64,000 bases of DNA from Desulfomicrobium sp. UBA5193 (GCA_002412965.1 DHWB01000011.1:186001-250000), one strand, 5' to 3'. Positions 1 through 8,476 are shown, numbered from the stretch's first letter. The notes: a model not told the origin generated them from the letters alone. A program made the numbers and translations.

Positions 1-725
1 CTGACTTCGAGTTTGTCCACGCCGCAGCGGCGTCGGATATCGGCATGGATTTTTTCCACGCAGGCCTCATGAAAACCTTGGTGCTCACGGTAGGAGACCA
101 GATAGCGCAGCAGCCCGTCGTGCAGGATGCGCGGCCCGGCGTAGCGGATGCAGACGGTCGCCCAGTCCGGCTGGCCTGTCACGGGGCAGCGGGAACGGAA
201 AAGGCGGGTGAAGAGGGTCTCGTTCACGGTTTCGGACGCGGCTTCGAGCAGTTCGGGCTCGGTCTCGTACGTGAAACCCGTGATGTCCTGATCGTCAATG
301 CAGATTCCGTCGGGCTCGGACATGACAACCCTGGAAAAAGACTCCGGCGAGGCAAGCAGCACCTGCACGTCAGCCCCTGCGGCCATGGAAAGATCGCGGG
401 TCATGATCTCCTGGACCGCTGTCGCGCTGTCCAGGGGCGTCATGTTGAACGAGTTGCAATAGAGTTTGAGGGATTTTGATTCAATGAGGTTTGGTGAGCT
501 CCACGGCACCCGGACCTCGGCCATGGCGACCACGGGTTTGCCGGACCGTGCCAGCCATGAGAGCTCGTAAATGTTCCAGATGTCCTGGCCGTGGGAAAAG
601 GAAAGTGTATTACCGATCCCGGCGGCGCGGCCCAGTGCGCGGGGAATGGGACAGAGCTGTTTCGGGTCGTAGCGCGGGCTGTGATCGACCTGTCTACAAA
701 GGATCATGCGGCTGGAATGATTCAT
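1..725 (-). CDS. queF: NADPH-dependent 7-cyano-7-deazaguanine reductase, 3' end cut by window edge
   Basis: Reduces preQ0 to preQ1 in the cytoplasm, late in queuosine biosynthesis. The minus strand reads without stops from an ATG at 725 to the window edge, about 241 residues. It resembles the long (E. coli-like, two-domain) QueF form: an N-terminal half with YELSWL and NLIESKSLKLYCNSFN (substrate site), CIDDQDIT in the middle, then RCPVTGQPDW, whose Cys is the expected thioimide nucleophile, and LLRYLVSYREHQGFHE near the C-terminus. AGGAGGGAAGA precedes the start. The gene follows a queD/queC remnant by 9 nt, so it was part of a preQ0 operon. Only the last few tens of residues are missing. 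Family assignment is secure. Confidence 0.93.
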   Translation of the reverse strand, partial: MNHSSRMILCRQVDHSPRYDPKQLCPIPRALGRAAGIGNTLSFSHGQDIWNIYELSWLARSGKPVVAMAEVRVPWSSPNLIESKSLKLYCNSFNMTPLDSATAVQEIMTRDLSMAAGADVQVLLASPESFSRVVMSEPDGICIDDQDITGFTYETEPELLEAASETVNETLFTRLFRSRCPVTGQPDWATVCIRYAGPRILHDGLLRYLVSYREHQGFHEACVEKIHADIRRRCGVDKLEV

Positions 726-734
726 TCTTCCCTC

Positions 735-995
735 CTATCTCAGGTACAGGGTCGGATCGAGGCCCTGGTCGTGGCGTAGTGCAAACTTGCGTTCGTCGTA
801 GGCCCCGCAGACGCCGCAATGCAGGATCATGCCCGTCTCGTCGGGCCTGCCCGCGAGGGTGACCTGCAAGCGGGACGTATGGCCGTGGAGCCGGGAGCAG
901 TTGCCGTAGATGGAGAGGTTATCCGCTGTGGAGAGAGTACGCAGATGCAGCCGATGGGCCGCATGAAAGGAGAATTCTTTGGTGATTGTCAGCAT
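735..995 (-). pseudogene. queD-queC deletion remnant (chimeric ORF)
   Basis: An 86-codon ORF. Residues 1-55 match the start of QueD (6-carboxytetrahydropterin synthase): FSFHAAHRL, then NCSRLHGH with the catalytic Cys and zinc His pair. From residue 56 QueD similarity stops and the tail (HCGVCGAYDER, then GLDPTLYLR) looks like the C-terminal zinc motif of QueC, with the third Cys replaced by Tyr. The QueD C-terminal half with the remaining catalytic residues is absent. AAGGTGG precedes the ATG, and queF starts 9 nt after the stop. The simplest reading is one deletion that joined the 5' end of queD to the 3' end of queC. A short divergent QueD is the alternative. A functional enzyme is unlikely. 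Confidence 0.7.
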
Positions 996-1253
996 ACGCC
1001 ACCTTGTGAGCCCGGAACGTTCGCGCCGGGGGTGAGGGAGAATTTCTAGAGCGGGGTGCCACTTGTCCGCTGTGAAGATCGCTGCTGAACGAAAAAAAGA
1101 GGCACGTCAAGGCTTGGGATGACTTGTCCTGATGCCGCCATGGGCGGTCGTCGCCGGCTTCAGGCCTGAATGAGATTGGGCACGGATGCCCTCCGCTTGA
1201 CTGCCTAGTTGCGTAGAGACTCTAAAACACATAGATTTCGTCCGAGTCGGGAT

Positions 1254-1712
1254 ATGAATCACGTGCGAGCGATTTCGTACAAACCACAGGACAGCTCTTT
1301 GCATAATAAAAAGCCATACAAGATAATCATCTTCAGTGTATGCGTACTGCTTCTTTTTATTGGTTTTGCCGCCGCGAACGAGCAGCTGTTGTCACCATCG
1401 GACGCGCAGAAAATGATCGCGGAGAATGCGGGCAATCCGAAATTCATCCTCCTCGATGTGCGGACCAAGGACGACTACGATTCGGGACACATCGAAGGCG
1501 CGAAATTGATGAATTATTACGCCACGAATTTTTTGAGAATGGCATCTCAATTGGATCGTGACGCGACAATACTCATTTATTGCCAGAAAGGCAGGCAAAG
1601 CCCCCAGGCATTTCGGGAGTTTGAAAAGAATGGTTTTTCGACACTTTACATTCTGGACGGCGGAATCTCGGAGTGGGTCAATGCCGGACTGCCCTTGGTG
1701 CGCAAAGACTGA
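1254..1712 (+). CDS. exported/membrane-anchored single-domain rhodanese
   Basis: About 152 residues from the ATG at 1254; a longer in-frame start at 1209 adds 15 residues without a clear ribosome site. A hydrophobic segment (IIIFSVCVLLLFIGFAAA) near the N-terminus acts as a signal peptide or anchor. One rhodanese domain follows: LLDVRTKDDYDSGHIEGA, then the active-site loop YCQKGRQS with the sulfur-accepting Cys, then LDGGISEWVNAG. The domain is complete, so sulfurtransferase activity in the periplasm is plausible, but the donor and acceptor cannot be read from sequence. It stands alone, ending before a strong hairpin terminator shared with the convergent pseudouridine synthase gene. Confidence 0.85.
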   Translation: MNHVRAISYKPQDSSLHNKKPYKIIIFSVCVLLLFIGFAAANEQLLSPSDAQKMIAENAGNPKFILLDVRTKDDYDSGHIEGAKLMNYYATNFLRMASQLDRDATILIYCQKGRQSPQAFREFEKNGFSTLYILDGGISEWVNAGLPLVRKD

Positions 1713-1770
1713 GCGACGCCGGGGCTCAATGCGGTCCCTGAATCTTAGCTAATCCGTCAATTTCAATTTT

Positions 1771-1815
1771 CAGCCCGGAAGCAGCCGTGAGTGCTGCTTC
1801 CGGGCTGATTTTTTT
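1771..1815. terminator. Rho-independent terminator between convergent genes
   Basis: A 15-bp perfect stem (CAGCCCGGAAGCAGC with its complement) around a 7-nt loop, followed on the plus strand by seven T. On the minus strand it is preceded by A-rich sequence, so it may serve both the rhodanese gene and the convergent rluA-like gene. Confidence 0.9.
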
Positions 1816-1839
1816 GCATGAACCAAGCCTCTTTGGTTT

Positions 1840-2685
1840 TTACTCCGGCAGAGGAAACAGCAGGTCCGGCACGTTCCACTGCCGGGGCGCGTTCGTGAAG
1901 GGACAGGTAAAGGCAAGGCTTCTGGCCACGAGCTGCAGTTCCTGCACGCGCGCATTGCTGCGACCGTAGCGCGGGTCACCCATGACCGGATGCCCCAGAC
2001 CGGCCAGATGGCGGCGGATCTGATGCTTGCGGCCCGTGTCGATGCGGGCGGTCAGCAGGGTCATGTCGGAGGCCGGGTCGCTCTGGATGACGTGAAAGCG
2101 CGAGCGGCATTCCTTGCCGTCCAGCGGCAGCTCCACCTCGATGTCCGTCCAGTCCGGGATGCCGCGCACGATGGCCGCGTACTCCTTTTCAACCTTGCCC
2201 TGGCGAAAGAGCTCGCCCAGCTTGGCGGCAGCCTTGCCGTCGTGCGCCAGAAGCATGATTCCGCGTGCTTCGCGGTCCAGCCGGTGGACGGGATGCGGTT
2301 CGTTTCTGGCTTTGAGCAGGGCCTGGGCCAGGCGCGGCAGAGTGCAGTGGTCCGCGAAGCGGGTGCCCTGAGACAGAATTCCGGCGGGCTTGTTCCAGAT
2401 CGAATAGTGTTTGGCCTTGGCGATCAGCTCCGGTTGTGCAGGCACCAGGGCCAGCAGGGCGGGGTCGTAGTTGATCTCCAGACGCTCGCCCGGTTTCACT
2501 TCCGTGGAAGCGCGCCGCAGCCGCGAGGTCGAACGTCCCGGACGGGACCACCACACGCCGCCCTTGGTCATGCAGTCCTTGATACGGGCCTTCGGCAGTC
2601 CGGTCAGGCGGGCCAGGGTGTCGCAGGCCGGGGCGGCTTCTTCGACTGTGAAGGTGCGGGAAAAAGTTTCGGGAGTTGTATTCAT
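1840..2685 (-). CDS. RluA-family RNA pseudouridine synthase
   Basis: About 281 residues. It isomerises uridine to pseudouridine in rRNA or tRNA. An N-terminal S4-like RNA-binding region (res. 5-75) is followed by the catalytic domain with HRLDREARG; Asp137 is the expected catalytic Asp. IDTGRKHQIRRHLAGLGHPVMGD near residue 225 is the second family signature. The start at 2685 overlaps the upstream cupin stop as TGATG, so translation is probably coupled; upstream in-frame codons lie inside the cupin gene and were rejected. Target uridine is unknown. Subfamily (RluA, RluC or RluD) cannot be fixed from sequence alone. Confidence 0.88.
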   Translation of the reverse strand: MNTTPETFSRTFTVEEAAPACDTLARLTGLPKARIKDCMTKGGVWWSRPGRSTSRLRRASTEVKPGERLEINYDPALLALVPAQPELIAKAKHYSIWNKPAGILSQGTRFADHCTLPRLAQALLKARNEPHPVHRLDREARGIMLLAHDGKAAAKLGELFRQGKVEKEYAAIVRGIPDWTDIEVELPLDGKECRSRFHVIQSDPASDMTLLTARIDTGRKHQIRRHLAGLGHPVMGDPRYGRSNARVQELQLVARSLAFTCPFTNAPRQWNVPDLLFPLPE

Positions 2686-3032
2686 CAGGATTTTTTTCCC
2701 GCAGGCAGATAGGGCAGATAGTCCTCGCGTACCGGGCTGAAGACTTCGATGGCCAGGCAGGTTTCGTGGATGACCGCGCCGTGCTCGACTCCGGGGGCGA
2801 TGCACCAGCTGTCGCCGGGGCCGAAATAGTGTTCATCTCCGGCGATGGTCATGGTCATGCGGCCCGAGAGCAGGTAGCCGGTTTGTTCGTGCATGTGCGA
2901 ATGGATCGGCAGAAACGAGTGTTCCTGAAGTTCGAAACGGGCCATGAGGGTCTTGTCCCCACGGACCAGGGTGCTGACGCTTATGCCCGGGATGAGTTCG
3001 TGCCAGGTAGCGTCTTCGTCTTTGGTGATCAT
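2685..3032 (-). CDS. small cupin-domain protein
   Basis: A 115-residue single cupin. Motif 1 is HSHMHEQTGYLLSGRM and motif 2 GDSWCIAPGVEHGAVI, giving three His and one Glu as a likely metal site. Such stand-alone cupins include metal-binding regulators and sugar or amino-acid modifying enzymes, so the substrate is unknown. The start at 3032 has AAAGGAG seven bases upstream; the longer in-frame extension to 3176 runs across the trp leader region of the other strand and is not credible. It is translationally coupled to the downstream pseudouridine synthase by a TGATG junction. Confidence 0.82.
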   Translation of the reverse strand: MITKDEDATWHELIPGISVSTLVRGDKTLMARFELQEHSFLPIHSHMHEQTGYLLSGRMTMTIAGDEHYFGPGDSWCIAPGVEHGAVIHETCLAIEVFSPVREDYLPYLPAGKKS

Positions 3033-3122
3033 GCATGTGCTCCTTTGGTGATCGTGACGCACCTCTCTATCCGATCGATTATGCCTTGACAAACCCCCAG
3101 TGCGCAGGCACTCATTTTTCCC

Positions 3123-3200
3123 ATGAATACGACCCCCAAGAGCATCTCCCTTCTTTGGTGGCGGCATGAAAAACATGCCGTGGGATGCGTCTTGGCCTGA
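3123..3200 (+). CDS. trpL: trp leader peptide with tandem Trp codons
   Basis: A 25-codon reading frame from ATG 3123 to TGA 3198-3200. Codons 12 and 13 (3156-3161) are TGG TGG followed by CGG, the Trp-Trp-Arg arrangement also seen in the enterobacterial trp leader. It lies between a TTGACA (3086-3091) and the attenuator hairpins in front of trpB. Its role is to let ribosome stalling at the Trp codons report the level of charged tRNA-Trp. The ribosome site is weak and the -10 box is not obvious. Confidence 0.85.
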   Translation: MNTTPKSISLLWWRHEKHAVGCVLA

Positions 3201-3262
3201 AATCCGTCAAAGGATGAGCAAAATACCAACCGCGGCAGTGCAGACTGACCGCGGTTTTTTTT
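3162..3262 (+). promoter_or_regulatory. trp transcription attenuator
   Basis: Four RNA segments can be assigned by eye. Segment 1 is CGGCATG (3162-3168), directly after the Trp codons; segment 2 is CATGCCG(TGG) (3174-3183), a perfect partner for segment 1. Segment 3 is AACCGCGGC (3228-3236) and segment 4 CCGCGGTT (3249-3256), which forms the terminator stem with segment 3 and is followed by a T run to 3262. Segment 2 (GCCGTGG) also pairs with segment 3 (CCGCGGC) over 7 bp with one G-U, giving the antiterminator. This is the full switch geometry of a Trp-codon attenuator. Confidence 0.88.
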
Positions 3263-3286
3263 ATTCGAACCCCAAGGAGACTCCTC

Positions 3287-4495
3287 ATGACCATGCCCAC
3301 AGCCGACGGTTTTTTTGGCGCCTACGGCGGACAGTTCGTCCCCGAGCCGATCAGGGACATTCTGAACGAATTGGCCGAGGCTTTTGAGCGCTACCGCAAT
3401 GATCCGGACTTCATCAAGGAATACGATTATTATCAGAAGCAGTTCACGGGCCGTCCCAATCCTCTCTATTTCTGCGCCAACCTGACCAAACGCTGCGGCG
3501 GGGCCAAGATCTACCTCAAACGCGAGGACCTGAACCACCTCGGCGCGCACAAGGTCAACAACACCATCGGCCAGATTTTGCTGGCGAAACGCATGGGCAA
3601 GAAGAAGATCATCGCCGAGACCGGCGCGGGACAGCATGGCGTAGCCACGGCGGCGACCGCCGCGCTGATGGGCATGGAGTGCACCATCCACATGGGCGCG
3701 GTTGATGTGGAGCGGCAGAAGCTCAACGTCTTTCGCATGCAGATGATGGGAGCCAAGGTCGTGCCGGCGATGAGCGGCCAGAAGACCTTGAAGGAGGCCG
3801 TGGACGAGGCGCTCATGTCCTGGGTCCAGGATGCCCGGAACACCTACTATCTGCTCGGTTCCGCCGTGGGGCCGCATCCGTATCCGCTCATGGTCCGCGA
3901 ATTTCAGTCCATCGTCGGCCGGGAGGCCAAGGCCCAGATCCTGGAGGCCGAAGGACGCCTGCCCGATTACTGCATCGCCTGCGTGGGCGGCGGCTCCAAC
4001 GCCATGGGCCTTTTTTCCGAGTTCATCCCTCATGAGGAGGTCAGGCTTGTGGGCGTGGAGCCTGCAGGCCGCGGCCTTGGTTACGGCGAGCACGCGGCCA
4101 CCTTGTGCCTGGGTGAGCCGGGCGTCATGCACGGGTTCAACTCCTACATGCTCAAAGACCAGACCGGAGAGCCCGCCGAGGTCTATTCCATCTCCGCCGG
4201 GCTCGATTACCCGAGCGTCGGTCCCGAGCACGCCCACCTGAAGGATCTGGGCCGGGCCGAGTACGTGCACGCCAGCGATCACGAGGCCCTGGACGCCTTC
4301 TTCCTGCTCTCGCGCACCGAGGGCATCATCCCCGCCCTGGAGTCAGCCCATGCCCTGGCGCATGCCCTGCGCATAGCGCCCGGCCTGCCCCGCGAGACGA
4401 TCATCATCGTCAACCTGTCGGGACGGGGGGACAAGGACGTGGATCAGATCGAGCGCATGGTCGCCAGTGGCGAGGTCGTGCCGCCGACGCTGTAA
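3287..4495 (+). CDS. trpB: tryptophan synthase beta chain
   Basis: A 402-residue TrpB of the common TrpB1 type. It condenses indole with serine using PLP. HLGAHKVNN carries the Schiff-base Lys (Lys89), ETGAGQHG follows near residue 115, and CVGGGSNAMG binds the PLP phosphate. LSGRGDKD closes the protein. AAGGAG lies ten bases before the ATG. It is the only trp gene here: the upstream gene is divergent and a hairpin follows the stop, so it is transcribed alone although it carries its own Trp attenuator. trpA and the rest must be elsewhere, or this is a second, indole-salvaging copy. Confidence 0.96.
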   Translation: MTMPTADGFFGAYGGQFVPEPIRDILNELAEAFERYRNDPDFIKEYDYYQKQFTGRPNPLYFCANLTKRCGGAKIYLKREDLNHLGAHKVNNTIGQILLAKRMGKKKIIAETGAGQHGVATAATAALMGMECTIHMGAVDVERQKLNVFRMQMMGAKVVPAMSGQKTLKEAVDEALMSWVQDARNTYYLLGSAVGPHPYPLMVREFQSIVGREAKAQILEAEGRLPDYCIACVGGGSNAMGLFSEFIPHEEVRLVGVEPAGRGLGYGEHAATLCLGEPGVMHGFNSYMLKDQTGEPAEVYSISAGLDYPSVGPEHAHLKDLGRAEYVHASDHEALDAFFLLSRTEGIIPALESAHALAHALRIAPGLPRETIIIVNLSGRGDKDVDQIERMVASGEVVPPTL

Positions 4496-4500
4496 AACGG

Positions 4501-4532
4501 GAAGGCCCGGTCGATGTTTCGGCCGGGCCTTC
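4501..4532. terminator. hairpin between convergent trpB and UPF0173 gene
   Basis: A 10-bp perfect stem (GAAGGCCCGG and its complement) with a 12-nt loop starts six bases after the trpB stop. No long T run follows on either strand, so termination strength is uncertain. Confidence 0.65.
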
Positions 4533-4613
4533 AGGATTATTTCAAAACGTCACTCTTGCTGCGATTTTTGGGCTCGCTGCCCCCCACTGGCCAAAAAAAT
4601 CGCGCGATCCCGC

Positions 4614-5306
4614 TCAGCGCACCAGCCCGACCGGCACCCCGACCTCGACCTGCATCAGGGCGTCGCCCAGTTCCAGCTTGTCCAGTTCCTTTTTGAAGGC
4701 GTCCACATTCTGGGCCAGGGCCGGGAAGGTGCCCCAGTGCATGGGGATGACCTTCTTGCAGCGGAGCATCATGACCGCCAGGGTCGCCTGGGCCGCGTCC
4801 ATGGTGAAGACGCCGCCGATGGGCAACAGGGCCAGATCGATCTTGTAGAGCTTGCCCCACAGGGCCATGGACGAAAAGAGCCCCGTGTCGCCGGAATGGT
4901 AGATGGTGTAGCCGTCTTCCAGGCGGATGATGAAACCGGTGGGCACGCCCGATTCGCAGGAGTGGGTGGCCTGGACCATGGTCACCGAGACGCCCCGGTG
5001 GGTCACGGTGCCGCCGATATTGAAGCCGATGCCGTTCAGGATCTGGCTGTCCGGAAGCCCCTGGGCCTTGAGTTTGGCGGCCAGTTCCACGATGCAGCCC
5101 AGGGTGGCCCCGGTGCGTTTGCATATTTCCAGGGCCTGACCCACATGGTCGCCATGATCGTGCGTGACCAGGACCAGATCGGCCTCGATGTTCTTGGCTG
5201 CGGCCTTGGCCGAGGGGTTTCCGTCGAACCAGGGGTCGACCAGGATTGATTGCGACTGGGAGGTGATGGCAAAGGCCGAGTGGCCGTGCCAGGTCAGGGT
5301 GTTCAT
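4614..5306 (-). CDS. UPF0173-family metal-dependent hydrolase
   Basis: 230 residues with the metallo-beta-lactamase fold: THDHGDHVG is the zinc-ligand motif, HSGDTGLF and PMHWGTFP supply later ligands, and the N-terminal WHGHSAFAI is typical of UPF0173 proteins. The physiological substrate of this widespread family is unknown. GAAGGAG lies six bases before the ATG at 5306, in the 10-nt gap after the upstream hybrid histidine kinase, so the two form an operon. Codons upstream of 5306 overlap that kinase and were not used. Confidence 0.88.
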   Translation of the reverse strand: MNTLTWHGHSAFAITSQSQSILVDPWFDGNPSAKAAAKNIEADLVLVTHDHGDHVGQALEICKRTGATLGCIVELAAKLKAQGLPDSQILNGIGFNIGGTVTHRGVSVTMVQATHSCESGVPTGFIIRLEDGYTIYHSGDTGLFSSMALWGKLYKIDLALLPIGGVFTMDAAQATLAVMMLRCKKVIPMHWGTFPALAQNVDAFKKELDKLELGDALMQVEVGVPVGLVR

Positions 5307-5316
5307 GGTGTCTCCT

Positions 5317-7479
5317 TCAGGTATGTTCGCCGCCAAGGGCGATGTGCAGTTCGTCAAGGATGCTCCCTGTCAGAAGCAGCAGGGTTTCAGCCCTCTGGCG
5401 CAGTTCCTCGGGGGCGGCGCCGGCGCGGGTCGATTCTTCCAGTTCTTTGGCCGCCAAGCCTTCCTTGGTCAAGCCCATGTTCATGAGCAGGCCCTTGATG
5501 CCGTGGGCGTGGTGCAGCAGCGTGTCCGTTTCGCTCAGGGTCAGGCATTCGCGCAGGCTGTGATGATGGGCGGTCAGCGTTTCGGCCAGGCTGTGGATCA
5601 GCGGCATGGCCTCTTCGCGGTCGAGTTCATACTGGGCGCTGAGCGAGGAGAGCATGCGTCCGACATAGTCTCCGTCCGCCCCAATCGGCAGGGACTGCGG
5701 CTTGAGCGAAGGGGATTCGGGCTTTTCTTCGGACTGCTGTGGCGCTTGCGATGCAGGTTCAAGCACCTCGCTGAACCTGCTCAGGGCCGCATACACCTCT
5801 TCCAGGCGCAAGGGTTTGGTGAGGTATGCGTCCATGCCTATTTCCATGCAGCGCTGCTTGTCTTCGATCATGGAGTGGGCGGTCATGGCCACGATGGGTG
5901 TGTACGTGCTTGCGATCTTCTCGCGCACGGCCCGGACCAGGAAGCTACCGTCCATGTCCGTGGGCGCGGGCCGGCCCTGTTCGCAGGCCCGGATGATCTG
6001 GGTGGTCGTGAAGCCGTCCAGGACCGGCATCTGCAGGTCCATGAAGACCAGATCGTAGCTGTGTCGTCCGATCATGGTCAAAACGTCCAGGCCGTCGCTG
6101 GCCTCATGGACCGTGTGCCCCATCTTGCCGAGAAGGAGTCCGGCCAGTTCCCGGTTGGTGGCCACGTCATCGACGAGGAGAATTTCCAGCGGGCGAAGCC
6201 TGGGAAGCGTCCGCGCCGTGGGCTGGCTGTCTGGCAGGTTGATGCGCAAGCCGAAGACCAGGGCCAGGGCGCGCAGTAGTTCGTCCTGAAGCAGGGGCTT
6301 GGTCAGCACGGCCTTGACCAGCCCGTCGCGGTCGGAGATCGAGCGGTCTCCGAGCTGAGTCACCACGATGCTCGGAATGTCTTGCAGGACTCCGCCCTGG
6401 AGCAGCAGCTCCATGCAGGCGAAGTCACCAAAGTCCGTGTCCAGAATGGCCAGGTCGAAGGTTTTTCCGGTCAGGCCCATGCACTCCATGCAATCGGTGG
6501 CTTCGGCCTCAAGCCCCCAGAATTCGAGCAGTTCGCTGATATGGGCGCGGATGAGAGGGTTGTTGGCCACGACCAGAATCGTGGCGGCATGGTCGAAGAC
6601 CTGGGCGTGGGTCGTTTCCGGGGGAGAGACCTTGCCCATGCGCACGCTGAACTCGAAGGTGCTGCCATGGCCGGGGGTGCTGCTGACCGAAATGTCGCCA
6701 TTCATGAGCTGCACGAGCTTGCGCGAAATGGACAGGCCAAGGCCCGTGCCGCCATAAACGCGGGTGGCGGAGCTGTCCACCTGGGTGAAATCTTCGAAGA
6801 TGGTGGTCAGCTTGTTTGGCGGGATGCCAATGCCGGTGTCCTCGATCTGAAAATGGACCACGCAGTCGTTTTCGCCTTCCGGTTCCACGCGGCAGGAGCA
6901 GCAAACGTGGCCCGAAGGCGTGAATTTGAGCGCGTTGCCGAGCAGGTTCATGAGCACCTGGCGCAGCCGGATCGGGTCGCCCTGCATTTCCCGGGGCAGG
7001 TCCGGGGGCAGGCGGCAGATCAGTTCCAGCCCCTTCTCCGTGGCCGTGAGTCCCAGGGTGCTGACGGTCCTCTCGACCACCGTGCGCAGATCGAAGCTGC
7101 GGATTTCCAGCGCGAACTGGCCGGCCTCGATCTTGGAGAGGTCGAGCACCCCGTTGATGAGATTGAGCAGCGCCTCGGAGGCGTTCTTGACGATGGTCAG
7201 GGCGCGGTGTTGTTCCGGCGTGACCTTGGTGCCGAGCACGACATCCGTCATGCCGATGATGGCGTTCATGGGGGTGCGGATTTCATGGCTGAAGTTGGCC
7301 AGGAACTGCGATTTCATCCTGCTCGCGGACTCGGCCTGCTGTTTGGCCGTGTCCAGTTCCGCCACCAGCTGTACAAGCCTAATCCGGTCATCCTGTGCCT
7401 GGGCTTGGCCGGAGGAATCCTGCGTCGTGGCCTTGGGTTCGATGCCCTGCGGAGTGCGGGAGTTTTGCCGAGTGCTCAT
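5317..7479 (-). CDS. cytoplasmic hybrid histidine kinase: HisKA-HATPase-REC-REC-HPt
   Basis: 720 residues with no membrane segment or recognisable sensor domain; the first 45 residues look disordered and lead into a coiled coil. HisKA carries SHEIRTPMN with His65. HATPase has NLLGNALKF and GTGLGLSIS. A first receiver (about res. 295-410) is degenerate: the acidic pair is replaced (ILVVANNPL), though Asp347 is present. The second receiver is intact (LLVDDVATN, MDLQMP with Asp481, then a Lys before Pro). The C-terminal HPt domain has HAHGIKG with His659. This is a BarA-like phosphorelay that needs a separate output regulator, not present nearby. The input must come from a partner protein. It heads a two-gene unit with the UPF0173 hydrolase. 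Confidence 0.92.
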   Translation of the reverse strand: MSTRQNSRTPQGIEPKATTQDSSGQAQAQDDRIRLVQLVAELDTAKQQAESASRMKSQFLANFSHEIRTPMNAIIGMTDVVLGTKVTPEQHRALTIVKNASEALLNLINGVLDLSKIEAGQFALEIRSFDLRTVVERTVSTLGLTATEKGLELICRLPPDLPREMQGDPIRLRQVLMNLLGNALKFTPSGHVCCSCRVEPEGENDCVVHFQIEDTGIGIPPNKLTTIFEDFTQVDSSATRVYGGTGLGLSISRKLVQLMNGDISVSSTPGHGSTFEFSVRMGKVSPPETTHAQVFDHAATILVVANNPLIRAHISELLEFWGLEAEATDCMECMGLTGKTFDLAILDTDFGDFACMELLLQGGVLQDIPSIVVTQLGDRSISDRDGLVKAVLTKPLLQDELLRALALVFGLRINLPDSQPTARTLPRLRPLEILLVDDVATNRELAGLLLGKMGHTVHEASDGLDVLTMIGRHSYDLVFMDLQMPVLDGFTTTQIIRACEQGRPAPTDMDGSFLVRAVREKIASTYTPIVAMTAHSMIEDKQRCMEIGMDAYLTKPLRLEEVYAALSRFSEVLEPASQAPQQSEEKPESPSLKPQSLPIGADGDYVGRMLSSLSAQYELDREEAMPLIHSLAETLTAHHHSLRECLTLSETDTLLHHAHGIKGLLMNMGLTKEGLAAKELEESTRAGAAPEELRQRAETLLLLTGSILDELHIALGGEHT

Positions 7480-7748
7480 GGAGTTGGTGTTCCCTCTGGA
7501 TCGTCTTCACGGTTTGCGCACAGGCTCATCTCAGCTGGCGGGGCTGCGCAGTGGTCAATATCACTATCAAAAATCCAGGCCGTGTCCAAGTGCAGTCCCT
7601 CGGGCCTTTTCGCCCCTGCGCGTGGAGGCGGTCCTGAGGCGGGGAGGGACCGGATGCGTGATCTGAAATTGGAGGCATGGAATTGATTTTCTTTTTCTTC
7701 TTTCTTGGTTAGGATCTTTTTTGTTAATCGCGGACGTTTAAATGATGG

Positions 7749-8408
7749 ATGTTTGCTCGCATGAAAAGATCATTCTTCTTTTTGTCTTGTTTTTTCTGGA
7801 TCTTTTTTTTGATCTGGCCTTGCGATCATCTTCTTGCCGGGGATTCTTCGACAAAGACGCATAAGGTCGCGGCAGGGGAGAGCATCCGGGGGCTGCTTCT
7901 GCAATATGGCTGCATCTCATCCATGCTCGATTATTCCAAGGCCAGGGAAGATTTTGCCAAACTCAACCCCGGGATTTTCCATTCCGCGCTCCTTGCTCCA
8001 GGGGCCACGGTGTCCGTGCCCGTTTCTGTAAAGGCATCCGGTGGTAGATGCCTTTCCTTGGCGGAGCAGCGCATCGTGCGGGTCGAATTCGAGGCTACGG
8101 CGTTGACGGAGCAGGTCCGCATCTATCTCGACGGACCCGTGCTGCCGGATTTGTTCATGCTCAAGAAAGAGCCTCCGGTCAGGGTGGTGTGCGATTTTGA
8201 CGAAGTGTTGCCCATCCAAGGATTGCCTCGGGAAATTCTTTCTCAGGGTCGCATCATCCGGAAGGTTCGGGTCGGACACGAAGACAAGCCTTTCAAGCGC
8301 GCCAGAGTCGTGTTGGAGATTGACGAATCCCTGACCGGTCGCGTCGAGCAGGAATTTTTTGAACGGGAGAGCCTTTTTTTGATCACGATTCACGAAGGTG
8401 TCGAATGA
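7749..8408 (+). CDS. exported AMIN-domain-like protein
   Basis: 219 residues from 7749, or 215 from ATG 7761. A long hydrophobic signal sequence (MKRSFFFLSCFFWIFFLIW) is followed by a LysM-like stretch (HKVAAGESIRGLLLQYG, then LAPGATVSVP). The C-terminal half (about res. 110-215) has the strand pattern of an AMIN domain: VRVEFEA, then VRIYLDGP, PVRVVCDF, and VRVGHEDKPFKRARVVLEI. AMIN domains place proteins in the periplasm or septum, often with peptidoglycan partners. No enzyme domain is attached. It stands alone 68 nt ahead of cbiC. The LysM reading is tentative. Confidence 0.65.
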   Translation: MFARMKRSFFFLSCFFWIFFLIWPCDHLLAGDSSTKTHKVAAGESIRGLLLQYGCISSMLDYSKAREDFAKLNPGIFHSALLAPGATVSVPVSVKASGGRCLSLAEQRIVRVEFEATALTEQVRIYLDGPVLPDLFMLKKEPPVRVVCDFDEVLPIQGLPREILSQGRIIRKVRVGHEDKPFKRARVVLEIDESLTGRVEQEFFERESLFLITIHEGVE

Positions 8409-8476
8409 GGTTTTGATCCGCACCGCGAAACCTTGTCAGATCTTTTTGCCCGGTGCGCCCCGAATAAGGATATCCC

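Noticed and set aside
1000..1250. preQ1 or other riboswitch upstream of the que remnant
   Set aside because: No recognisable preQ1 aptamer consensus or pseudoknot could be found by eye.
3029..4282. 417-codon minus-strand frame
   Set aside because: Antisense to trpB and its attenuator; no recognisable domain.
8409..8476. Cobalamin riboswitch before cbiC
   Set aside because: The 68-nt gap is too short and lacks a B12-box-like motif.
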